A DNA stretch of 64,000 bases, taken from contig NC_092345.1 in NCBI RefSeq assembly GCF_963676685.1, forward strand, positions 26,931,585-26,995,584, in the 5' to 3' direction. The notes under the pieces were generated by a model, which saw nothing but the letters and a program-made list of their open reading frames with translations, was not told the DNA's origin and searched no databases. Shown piece by piece: positions 23,135 through 34,265 of this stretch. Numbering within the stretch: the stretch's first letter is position 1; the number at the start of each line of letters is the position of its first letter. The DNA comes from Mytilus edulis (taxonomy: Eukaryota; Mollusca; Bivalvia; Mytilida; Mytilidae). The translations under genes and the position numbers were made by a program.

Positions 23135-24437
23135 AGACAAGAGTGCACACGCTGAAATGTCTCGCCTTCTATACTAATCATTGATATTATGTTGATAGTC
23201 CTAAGTATAAAGTTAAGATTTATAACAACTGTCACATAAACTTAACATTAACCAAGATAACTAAACAAAGACCAATGAACCTTGGAAATGAGGTCAAGGT
23301 CAGATGAACCATGCCAGGCAAACATGTACAGCTAACAATGCTTCTATACAACATATATAGTTGACCTATTACTTATAGTTTAAGAAAAATAGACCAAAAC
23401 ACAAAAACTTAACACTGTGCAATGAACCGTGAAAATGAGGTCACAGTCAAATAAAACCTGCGCAACTGACATAAAGATCATAAAGTATTTCCATACACCA
23501 AATATAGTTGACCTATAGCATATAGTATTAGATATAGACTTGCTACATGTCCCTTCCTAATTATTATTATTTTTTTCAATTTTGCCCCTTTAATAATTTT
23601 ACTGCTATAACTAGGAGATTACAATTATACTGACATCTGCAGGAGGGCAATCAGTAGGCCGGCACTTATCAGTAAACATATAAATTAGTAAGAGAGAAAT
23701 ATTAGAAAGGGAATTGTAGCAAGTCTATATTAGATAAAAAGACCAAAACTCAAAAACTTAACATTGACCACTGAACCATGAAAATGAGGTCAAGGTCACA
23801 TGACATCTGCCCGCTAGACATGTACACCTTACAATCATTCCATACAACAAATATAGTAGACCTATTGCATATAGTATGAGAAAAACAGACCAAAACACAA
23901 AAATTTAACTATAACCACTGAACCATGAAAATGAGGTCAAGGTCAGATGACACCTGCCAGTTGGACATGTACACCTTACAGTCCTTCCATACACCGAATA
24001 TACTAGCCCTATTGCTTATAGTATATGAGATATGGACTTGACCACCAAAACTTAACCTTGTTCACTGATCCATGAAATGAGGTCGAGGTCAAGTGAAAAC
24101 TGTCTGACAGACATGAGGACCTTGCAAGGTACGCACATACCAAATATAGTTATCCTATTACTTATAATAAGAGAGAATTCAACATTACAAAAATTCTGAA
24201 CTTTTTTTTCAAGTGGTCACTGAACCATGAAAATGAGGTCAAGGACATTGGACATATGACTGACAGAAACTTCGTATCATGAGGCATCTATATACAAAGT
24301 ATGAAGCATCCAGGTCTTCCACCTTCTAAAATATAAAGCTTTTAAGAAGTTAGCTAACGCCGCCGCCGCCGTAGCCGCCGCCGGATCACTATCCCTATGT
24401 CGAGCTTTCTGCAACAAAAGTTGCAGGCTCGACAAAA
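23135..24437 (+). mobile_element. Composite repeat of ~165-bp units (GAGGTCAAGGTCA type)
   Basis: About six diverged units share 'ctgaaccatgaaaatgaggt' and 'caaggtcagatgacacctgc', then 'catacaacaaatatagt'. The element opens with 'aagagtgcacacgctgaaat' and closes with a GCC-rich stretch and 'aacaaaagttgcaggctcga'. It has no protein. One unit is split by the MITE at 23535-23727. Confidence 0.75.
23535..23727. mobile_element. MITE with 9-bp target duplication (MULE-like)
   Basis: The ends TAGACTTGCTACA and TGTAGCAAGTCTA are perfect inverted repeats. The flanks TATTAGATA at 23526-23534 and 23728-23736 are an exact 9-bp target duplication, and removing the insert restores the surrounding ~165-bp repeat unit. 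Nine-bp duplications are typical of Mutator-like elements; that assignment is inference. A shorter relative lies at 11498-11604. Confidence 0.88.
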
Positions 24438-24524
24438 ATCAAACAAATCGTGGTACATACAGTTCTTGCTGTTACTTTTCATATACAGGCATTCATAGGT
24501 ATATATATAAAATAAGATGATGTT

Positions 24525-24735
24525 TTATCGCCAATAAGACAACTGCATGTTTATATCCCCCAATATTAATGTAAAGTGGTTGTAAGCAATTCTGGGCAAC
24601 CATACGGCCTTCAATAATGAGAAAAAAAAACATACCATATAGTCGTCTATAAAAGGCCCCGACATGGAAAATATGAAACTGTTAACATTCAATTGAGAAA
24701 ACTAACGGTCTAATATATCTCCCAATTAACACGAT
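24525..24735 (-). repeat. R1 fragment
   Basis: Reverse R1: 'gatgatgttttatcgccaat', 'catacggccttcaataatga', 'gaaaactaacggtctaatat'. Confidence 0.7.
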
Positions 24736-24769
24736 ATTCCCCGGCTTGTATTCTTTATCATAATTAACT

Positions 24770-25035
24770 TGATAGCGGCTTACTGCTAACAAGGAAGCTA
24801 TTAACGTAAACTAAAAGTTCCAACTGGTGAAGTTGAAATAACCCTTCGTAAATGTTGTGGACGCCATCACGAGTTGGTTGACCGTTAAGGAATATCCGTT
24901 TCACAGATGACTGCGATTATGTGATCTACCGAATGAGACTTAGTCCCGGTTTCGTACTATAAACATGAACAACACGACGGGTGCCACATGAGCAGCAGGA
25001 TCTGCTTATCCTTCAGGACCACCCGAGATCTTGAA
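24770..25035 (+). repeat. R3 5' part with coding relic
   Basis: Second copy of the R3 head: 'cacgagttggttgaccgtta' (HELVDR relic), then 'caacacgacgggtgccacat' and 'aggaccacccgagatc', where it stops. Confidence 0.75.
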
Positions 25036-25231
25036 AATTATTTTCATGAATATTTATGGATGAAATTGATATGACTTTTGTAACAACCGATATCGAAAGT
25101 TATTTTGCGTTCCGTTATCAGTCAAAAACGAAAGTCACGTGGGTAGACATGTCTGCAGCAACATACCGAAATGCCCTCACGGTAATCCGATGTAAAACAA
25201 AAAGATGACGCTAAATATCTTTTCGAGTTTT

Positions 25232-25237
25232 TTTATT
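25232..25237 (-). terminator. Candidate polyadenylation signal of the Ig-SOD gene
   Basis: AATAAA on the minus strand, about 630 bases beyond the stop codon at 25867. The interval is AT-rich and free of R1-R3 copies, fitting a 3' untranslated region. Confidence 0.45.
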
Positions 25238-25800
25238 ATAAAAATATAAACAAAATTGCAATCAATTATAAACAACTATAAAACGCATTCTTCTGAATAC
25301 AGGGTGATAAAAATATTGTCATAAAATATTTCCAAAAGACCATTCAAAGTAAACTATTATTCTATAAAACGCTTTTTTCACTAAAAATTAAAATACTTGT
25401 TTTTAATTTATATTAATACAATTACAAAGAATAAAAAGTCTGTATTTTGTTTAATGATGATCAATTATGGCATCCATCTGTAAAACGAAGTACAATTCTA
25501 AGAATAAAAACTTGAATTTTAACCTCAAATAATTTTTAAAAGTATTTACAGTAAAGTAAAAAGATTGATTAATCACGACAATCAGTCTTATTTAAACTGT
25601 GGATGAGATTTTACTAGCAAATAACATCAAGGTCACAAATGTTATGGTCTGTTGTTGAATATAAATCATTAAGCAAGTGTTTGCTTGAAGACATTAATAT
25701 ACTTGTATCATTTTACACATTTTTCAACTCTCAATTAAACATAAAAGTTGATCTTAAAACAACGTAAGGATTTCTGTACATAAATTGTGTGTCTCTGTTA

Positions 25801-26036
25801 CTATTCGTCAATAAAGTGTGCTATATCCCTGTTTGGATATCTTGGGTCAGGTCTGAATGGAATTGGTTATTCCGTGATATCCCTGTCTGGAAACCTGGGG
25901 TTAGGTCTGTATGGAATTGGTCTATCCGTTGTCTGCCTGCCTGGAAAAATGGGGTCAGGTCTGAATGGAATTGGTTTGTCCGTAGTATACCTGCCTGGAA
26001 ACATGGGGTCAGGTCTGAATGGGATTGGTTCCCCCG
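25801..26036 (-). repeat. 60-bp coding tandem repeat (proline-rich, 20 residues)
   Basis: Four units of 60 bp at the end of the Ig-SOD gene each encode a variant of PIPFRPDPxFPGRxTTDK. The first three lie before the TAA at 25867. The fourth lies after it and remains open until a TAG at 25801-25803. Confidence 0.9.
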
Positions 26037-29000
26037 TGGGTGTATCATGATGCTCTATAAGTTCTTCACTAAAATGAATCTTTTCCATGTCCATTTCATC
26101 GTGGTCATGAATTTCAGCTCTTCCAATAACACAACACGCAATTCTCCTCCCTTCGATATCATCATAAACCTGAAAATAAAAGCTATTGGTTATTTTTTTG
26201 GTTCATACGAGTCAATCATACGGATTCATACCACATCTTCTTTTTTATATTCGCCGCAAGACACTGCTTCTGATCTCGAACATTTGTGCACGCGCAAACG
26301 AAGAGCCGTAAAAGTGAAATGGTATCACCCATTCTTCTGGCATTCCGTGTATAAAGAAAAAGACTTCTACGTGTGAACATTTATTTGTTAAAGACGGTTT
26401 CAACGTTTATAAATTCATAGATTTTTTATAATTGTTTTAAATCAGTAAGGGAAATTTGATCTTTGATAGATTTGGATATAAATAAGTTTCTGTTCTTTCT
26501 GGTCAAACATAATACCTCGTTTACTGTTTTAAATCTTATATTATCATTGGCTTTAAAAAGTTGTCTTTTTTCACTTCTATAGGGTCTTTGCATCGTAAAT
26601 AAACAAATTTATTCTAAAACCAGTTGTTGGCATGATACGGGTTTTGTTCTTCTCATATATTATTTGATGGTATGCTACTATTATATATACTATAACATAA
26701 CAGGAGGGATTGTACTTGTTATTCATATGATGAAGACAATCTTTCAATCAGTTTTATTGAGGTCTGGCGCTAGCATGCGAATACCTTCTTGTAGTCCTTG
26801 GTTAATTTATGTATCATTGTCATTTTGCTCTATTTCTTTTGTTGCCTTTTCTGAAATTATATAGACTCGGACTTCTTTTCAACAGATTTTTTCTGTGCGT
26901 ATTGCTGGATTTGTTTTTTATAGATTGGCTAGAGGTATAGGGGGAGGGTTGAGATCTCACAAAACAAGTTTAACACTGCCGCATTTTTGCGCCTGTCCCT
27001 AGTCAGGAAGGAGCCTCTGGCCTTTGTTAGTCTTGTATGATTTTAATGTTATAGTTCATTTATACGTTTTCGATTATGGCATGATACAAAAAAGAAGATG
27101 TGGTATGATTGCCAATAAGACAACTATCCACAAGTGACTAAATGAGACAGAAATTAACAACTTACGGTCACCGTACGGCCTTCAACAATAAGCAGAGCCC
27201 ATACCGCATACTCAGCTATAAAGTGGCCCCAAAATTACAATGTAAAACAATTCAAACGAGAAAACTATCGGCAGGCTAATTTATGTGCAAAAAATGAACG
27301 AAACACAAATAGGCAACACTAAACAAACGACAACCACTGAAGTACAGGCTCCTGACTTGGGACAGGCACATACATACAGAATGTGGCGGGGTTTAACATG
27401 TTAGCCTAACCTGGGACTTCCATTATCTCTGAGCTAGTACACATTTTGTTAAGGGACGGGCCAGCTGAAGCATGCCCGCTCTGGTGCGATGAATACCCAT
27501 TGGTGGCGCTAGGCTGTTTTCTGCTACTTTGGTCGAGTTGTTGTTTCTTTGAAACATTTCCCGTTTCCAGTCTCATTTTTTTAAAAGTTTCTGATGAATG
27601 TAATTCTGGAAAGCGTTCCGGACGCTAAATGTCATTTATACAGTGCTGTTTACTTAATACAATAGTACTAACAGCAAATTCTATACTTACCACAAAACTT
27701 CGGCCGATCACAGAATGTTTTCCATGTAGAGATAATGACTTATCCATGTACTTCAGGTGAACTTCTCCTTCGTCGTCACACATTATGCTATTTCGACTGC
27801 TTCGGTGTCTGAAAATTATAAAGATGTTTGTCATTTTATAAAATGCTATTAATGTATTTGCTTTAAGATTAATAAGTCTTTCATTCAATTCTTAATCTCA
27901 TTGTATTACTGATAGAAGTCTGGTTTTGGGGAAGGGGTCCTTGTGCATTTCTGTACATTCTTCTATTCTTAGGGCAATTTTCATTTTTGCCTACTTTTCT
28001 CTTCTTTTTTTTATTTTGGTACCTATAATCTCTGTTTTTACCATATTATTATCTGTTATATCAACCCATACAGACCTTATTTTTTTTATTTATTTGAAAA
28101 CTAACACTTACAAAACCATGAAGCGGCGTTAAAATAAGCATATTAATTCTGTAGAATATAACCTTAGAATCATTTGTAAAGTTATTGTAATCTTTCGGTC
28201 CAACACCATGTATAAGAATTATGATATTGCATATATTATATGAAGAACTTATAATTCACTGATGGGTTAGGTAAGTTTTACTGACCTGGGTTTCTTTTGA
28301 TTATATACCATACCAAGGGAATCGCACGATCTACTCATGTCTCCGTATTCGTGAAGGGAAAAGCCATGTTTGTGAGACTTTCCTTCTCTCATTTCAAATC
28401 CGCTCAGATGTACATCAACATGAACTGGACCGCCTTCCTGTAATGATTAACAAAAAAGTATATATAATGACATTTTTTAAGGAAAAGTTGAAGTCCATTT
28501 TTCAAATTATTAGATTCATGTCCTTTTGACAAGTTTTGTCCTCCCTTTTTGAATTCGCTAGGATAGCAGTTATATGACTGAATTTTGTCAATTTTAACAA
28601 TTATTAACTTAACCAGCCAAGGAGAACGATAAAGTCCCCTCCTCTTACAGTTGAGAGGAGGGGACTGGGTCGTAAACCTTCACGAGCAAAGATGAGCAAT
28701 TCTTCGATACTGGTATAGATGGTAAATAATACACTTTAAATGAATCTAACTGTATTTGTTGTTGCTATCCCAAACGACATAAGATTATAAAGGCCTCAGT
28801 TATTCGCAAAATAACTCCGATACTGCATGTGTCTAAACAACATAATCCACATATTGACACACCAGTTGTGCAGTTTAACAGAGTTCTCGGCGAAAAAAAT
28901 CTTATCTTAGAAGAAATATGCTGGACCTTACTATTGCTTCGATTCCAAAATATCAAAATTGTGTCGGCCTTTGCAAAACTTAGGTGATCAAAGCCTTCTG

Positions 29001-32000
29001 ACTTCCATATTTCGAGAACTTAAATTTTGTTTGAGGAAGTTGATAACTTTAAAGGAAGATTTCACTAGTTAGTTACTTATTTTAACATTTAACCACTTGT
29101 CCGTCACAGCTTTTCATAGATTCGTCTGCAGTCATTGCAACTTCGGTCGATTCCGTAACTCCAACAAAGAAGGAGTGCAACGTATTTCACCCGAGGTCTG
29201 TCGATTATATACGTAATTTGTTTAAGTCATACCTTTTGTACTAAGTATACATTCCCCTTGATTTGTCCAAATTCTTCAAAGTTACTATTGGTTACCATTT
29301 CACAGTTCGCATGGATCTCTGGAATTTAAATATATATACGTGTAAATGCATGCAATAAACCAGTATAAGACAATGAAACAGCGACAGCTTTTTATTCAAG
29401 ATATGTATGTATAGTTCCTGTAACAGAAGTATACTGATCTATTTAAAAATTAATTGAAAGATTTTAGTTTCTGAAGCAGATGTTGACTGATTTTTAAACA
29501 AATTTAAAGTTTGAATTAGTTTTCATTGAAAAAAGTAAGGGCATTTAAGACATAGACAATTATATATATTCGGTTAAAAGTATACAAGACAACAAGTCAG
29601 GAAAACTTCTGAAGTTGACTAAAACAAAAACAGATTAATTTATATTATGCTTTAAAACTCAACATTTAAGAATAAATAAATAAAATAAAAATACTTGCCT
29701 TCATCAATTATAGCTTTATCTTGATGTGATTGTTTCTCGTTCAACATTAGATTTAGAAAAATATGTTGTCCTTTCATTGTGGTTGACTGGTCGTCGTTGT
29801 CTTTGTTTATATGTATGTGTACATTGTTATTAGATAGGTCTTCAAACTTTCTTGTTAATGTTGATAGTTGGTTCTTCATTAAACCCAATTCTTCTGTTGT
29901 GTCTGAAATTAAACATCATCGTGTTTCATTATACCAACAGATTAAAAAAGTAACACATTAGATAAATTTCTAAATTTTTAGCTTTAGGGGTTGATTTAGG
30001 CGGAGACTTCTATAACACATAATATGTTATACTATTCTCAGAATGATGGGTTTGAGAGCAGCTAGATTTTTTTTATACAATTTAGTTTCTCAGTAATAAA
30101 TTTCTGATTTTTCTTCGCTCCCCCTTAAACATTATTTTTGACAGACTCCGCAGTTATTCCTTTTCAACTGTATTTCGAAAAAACTGTTATTCACACACCG
30201 GTTATTGACACATGGCTTCTGGTAAAACACAGATTCAACAGCTAGATGAAAACATAAACTGTTGACACAGAGATATGTCTCGCCTGTAAAGTCAATGAAC
30301 CATAAGTGATGGGACATCGCCGAATAAAAAACTCTATTGAAATGAAAGGTTATTATGCTTGCTTGGCTAAGCATACTATAAATATCGTATTAATTCATGA
30401 ATTCATATATAGAACAATAGATATGAGCGTATGTGTTCTACAATAAACTAACAGCTTAAAAGTTCTTACCATGTTCTTGTTCAGTTTCTGACATTGAAAC
30501 AAAAAATCTTCGGACAATGGAACCGAAAGGATTTGTGCCTTTGCAGAAATATTCTTTGGCATCCTCGGCTCTGAAGTTCTTTATTAACAAAAAGTTTTTA
30601 TAGATGCGGATCCTGTAAGAAAAACAAAACTTCACTTTTAAAAAACTTCAAACAGTCTGTAAAGTATGACAGATTTCAAATATTACATACTAGAGAGTAA
30701 TACATGGCAAAATCCGTATCATATGCCGTATCATCCCGAGAAACCAATATCAGTCAGAGGGCCTTTTATAGTCCCGAGGGATGATATTGGTTGAGGGCGA
30801 TACGCAAATGTGATACGGATTTTGCCATGTTTTATACGCTTTATCATATATTTTAACAGGAGAGTATATATATGAACTGCTTTTTGATCCCAAGCACATG
30901 GGTTACCTTCATTTCTTCTTTTGATTTGTTTTATAAGCTTTAAAAGAACTGCTCAATTACTCATCCGAAGCACATGGGCTACCTTACAATTTGCGTGTTG
31001 TTTTTTTTAGAAATATTTTATTTATTTATTTATTTTTTGTTTGTTTGTTTGTCCGTTTTGTATTGTATTTCACTTCAAGTTCTATTTTATAGTTCATATG
31101 TCAGAAAACTGGACGTTTGTGATTTCACATTACAAACAATGGCGTCCATGATTCAATAAATTGCGTCACTCCCGAATGACCGTTCATTTAGGACCCATTT
31201 TGAGGAAAAAAAATTCTGAAGAAGCTTGCAAAAATTAAAACAGACTTTATGTAAAAATGAAGAAAAAAAACTGAGTAGGGGTGTGATAAAGGGTATGATA
31301 AAGGGTGCGCATCAAAGTTGCGTTATATGGATTAAACAGCAAGGCTATTTATCAAATATTTAAAACTACTATATTTACTACTAAATATATGAAATATATG
31401 ATAAATAAATGTATAATCTTGAAATCACAAAAAAAGTTTCATAATGATGAAGAGAGAGTTAATTGTTACGTTGCGTTTGCGCAAAAAAAAATGTATAATT
31501 ACGTTTACACAACAAGCGCATTACGTTTACTTAACAAAACGCATTATATTTGCACAAAATCTTGTCGAAAGTCAAATCTTTGAACTGTTGAACAGTTAAT
31601 CAAAACTGTTGAAATTCCAAGGCTTTGTACGATGCTATCTAAAGTTGATAAGGTTTAAGAACTAGGCGAGCGGGGACATGTCGAGAAGGTAGAAGTACGA
31701 CATATTGTGTTTTATTCTAGACTGTGTTTAATATAGAATGTTTGTTAGTTGGTGTCGTTAATATTTGGACTAAGTGTTTTGATACGTTCTTACCGTTTTG
31801 ATGATTTAATTTCGTCTTCTTCTTTATACCAGATGATAAAAGAACCCGGATTAGAATCTATTTTACACCGAAGTTTGACATGTTTTCCAAGATGACCACT
31901 GATTTCAACAGACTCTGGCAGTCCATCGCTAAATTTTGGACTGTCTGTAAAAAAAAATTAAAATTAAGTACAAATGTATAATAAACATGCTATTTATATT

Positions 32001-32814
32001 TGAGGTCAGTTTTTTACGTCTATTATTCGTATGAAGGGCCCCCTACCACAACTGCCATTAACAACTCTAATTATTTGGTATTTTTAACAGTTAGAGAAAT
32101 TCGAATGTTTTGTTTGTTTGTTTCCGCCATGGCAGTAAAAGATGTAAGCTTCATGTATATGTTTTTGTCGTACTTAAAGTAATAATCTAAAAAACAAGTT
32201 TCGTTCTTTTTTCCGTTCAGATTTTATTTTACATTGTTAAAATGTTTGTGACTTATGACAGTTTTCATAATTCTATCTTGGACTCAATAACAGTATGTTT
32301 TGTTTACATGTATCGAACACATATGTGTGACAATTGATCTTTTTAAGTTTGGCATATTTGTATGTTTAGGCGGATTGAGGTGACGAAAATCTAAAAAAAA
32401 AAAAATGTGTGCTATTCCAAATTCGTTAGTTTGGACAAAGCGGCATAACTCAAGTCACAAAAAGTTAAAACTATATATTCGCCACCATCTCCGATTAAAA
32501 AAACGAAAAGTGAAAGTTTTACATTTGTAATGATACAAAAAAAATGTATTGGAAGCTTTTTAAAAATATGTTGTTCAGTAGTATTTGTTGTGTTTTTTTT
32601 TGTATAAAATACATGTAACTTTCTGTTAACACCATTTTGAATTTAAATTTGTACATTTGAAAAATTAAATGTACCTGAATACCAAAATTAGTCGCAACCG
32701 TATCCTAAATAAATTGCTGCACTTACAGTTGTCTTCTCCCATAGTTGTACTTGAAACATCACAGGCTAGTGCAGCTAAAATAATAAAACATAATGTTTGC
32801 ATGTTCTTGACCAT
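25867..32814 (-). CDS. Secreted Ig domain plus SOD-like domain protein (8 exons)
   Basis: Joined exons: 32727-32814, 31794-31944, 30470-30612, 29699-29902, 29233-29318, 28286-28437, 27691-27808, 25867-26169. Together they make 1245 nt, 414 residues, and every splice phase fits. Seen in order: signal peptide (about 1-22); I-set-like Ig domain (about 32-122; Cys56, Trp68, Cys103); leucine-containing coiled coil (about 130-150); Cu/Zn-SOD fold (about 197-333; GFSLHEYGD, CDSLG, HSVIGR, RRIACCVIG); His/Asp-rich stretch (335-358); three proline-rich 20-residue repeats. By alignment to SOD1 from memory, copper ligand positions 46, 63 and 120 are Ser251, Val268 and Tyr316, and the zinc loop is shortened. 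Only the His48 equivalent (His253) and the disulfide cysteines remain. It is probably not an enzyme. Bivalve plasma proteins such as pernin are similar SOD-fold proteins; an Ig fusion is not one I know. The fourth intron has a GC donor. Confidence 0.9.
26460..27595 (+). repeat. R2 repeat in intron 7, split by R1
   Basis: R2 starts near 'atttggatataaataagttt', passes 'gtctggcgctagcatgcg' and 'ggctagaggtatagggggag', and after an interruption resumes with 'gacgggccagctgaagcatg' and 'tttggtcgagttgttgtttc'. The interruption at 27088-27420 is a reverse R1 copy. It lies between the last two exons of the Ig-SOD gene. Confidence 0.75.
27088..27420 (-). repeat. R1 copy nested in R2
   Basis: It starts 'agaagatgtggtatgattgc', passes 'tacggtcaccgtacggcctt' and 'caggctcctgacttgggaca', and ends at 'ggggtttaacatgttag'. 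R2 blocks lie on both sides. Confidence 0.85.
28634..28665. repeat. Perfect 12-bp hairpin in intron 5
   Basis: GTCCCCTCCTCT and its exact inverse AGAGGAGGGGAC enclose an 8-base loop. The G/C-rich stem stands out in AT-rich intron sequence. Confidence 0.85.
30702..30830. mobile_element. 129-bp foldback element in intron 2
   Basis: ACATGGCAAAATCCGTATCA (30702-30721) is exactly inverted at 30811-30830. A second inner pair (AACCAATATCA / TGATATTGGTT) and a third (CGTATC / GATACG) make most of the element self-complementary. It has no coding content. Confidence 0.8.
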
Positions 32815-32864
32815 CTTGCAGGGTTTTCAATCGTCGTTTGCTATTACTTGACAGTTTCACCCCG

Positions 32865-32874
32865 TATTTATAAA
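32865..32874 (-). promoter_or_regulatory. TATA box of the Ig-SOD gene
   Basis: TTTATAAATA on the minus strand lies about 50 bases upstream of the ATG at 32814. That leaves room for a short 5' leader starting near 32840. Confidence 0.55.
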
Positions 32875-32879
32875 CCCTT

Positions 32880-33831
32880 TCAATCTGAGTCGAAGTACTA
32901 CTCAATCAAATGACAAAACTAATTAGTAATGCTCAAATTGTCACCTTTTTCAGGTGTTAATTACAATTTAGTTAATTATGATATATGAAAGATTTAAAAG
33001 TAAAGGCATAATTGAGTTTACTTTATTATGAACTGTTATGAAACTCATTTTTATAAGCAAAAAACATTACAAGGTTAAGTAAATAGTCATTGGTCGGGTT
33101 GTTGTCTCTTTGACATATTTCCAATTTCCATTCTCAATTTTATTAGATTAGATTTAGAGTTTCACGACATACATGCCTGTACAAGTATTAACACAGTATG
33201 ACACCTAATACACCATATAAAATATTTGATGCATGCGTAATTCTTGAAAGAACTAGGAGAGACTGCTATATACAATTTTAAAACATCAGAATAAAACATA
33301 ATTTTGCTATTTACATAAAACATAAAAGTGCAATATCACCATGCACGTTCAAGGATAAAAATAATACATATACATAAAAATATCGTCTTTAAATTTCAAC
33401 GATATAGATTATTATTTCGTAGTAATAAAATATTAGCCATAAGGGCAAATTATTGCAAATGAGCTACAAACATCATCTGAAAAGTTAAAAAAAACATATT
33501 AATATGTTGATGAATATTAATAAATAAAGATTGTCTTAAATCTTCATTTTATGGACATGTTAACAATACATGTTTTTCGTCTTCTATATCATATCAATTG
33601 AAGCACAATATTTTATCTTATATAATCTAATCTTTCGTAACGACCAGTTTCAATTTTTAAAGACGCTTCTCCACAGCTGAATTAATCATAAGCACTGCCC
33701 TTTTGCGCCAATTGCTAGTTTCAAGCTGTATAATATCGGCAATTATTTTTCAAAAGTATCAACATTGCAAACATATGGAATTCCTGTAAGCCAAATTTCC
33801 AATGATTCGTGGTTGTGAAGCTTAAAATTTA
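32880..33831. other. Upstream region, mostly unassigned
   Basis: A short R2 tail piece lies at about 33092-33150 (+) ('ggtcgggttgttgtctcttt'). The rest is AT-rich with no supported exon. Confidence 0.45.
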
Positions 33832-34265
33832 GAATGGGAATGGGGAATGTGTCAAAGAAACAACAACCCGACCATAGAACAGACAACAGCAGAAGATAAC
33901 CAACAGGTCTTCAATGCAGCGAGAAATTCCCGCACCCGGATGCATCCCTCAGCTGGCCCCATCACAAATATATATACTAGTTCAGTGATAACGAACGCGA
34001 TACTAAACTGCAAATTGTACACAAGAAATTAAAATTAAAAATAATACAAGACTAACAAAGGCCAGAGGCTCCTGACTTGGGACAGGCGCAAACATGCGGC
34101 GGGGTTAAACATGTTTATGACATCTCAACCCTCTCCTATACCTCTAGCCAATGTAGAAAAGTAAACGCATTACAATACGCACATTAAAATTCAGTTTAAG
34201 AGAAGTCCGATTCTGATGTCGGAAGATATAACCAAAGGAAAATAAACAAAATGACAATAATACAT
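33832..34265 (-). repeat. R2 dispersed repeat copy
   Basis: Reverse R2: 'gggaatgtgtcaaagaaaca', 'gaaattcccgcacccggatg', 'aaaggccagaggctcctgac', 'ctctcctatacctctagcc'. Confidence 0.85.

Noticed and set aside
25789-26376. 195-codon plus-strand open frame
   Set aside because: It is antisense to the last exon of the Ig-SOD gene. Its regularity comes from the 60-bp coding repeat on the other strand.
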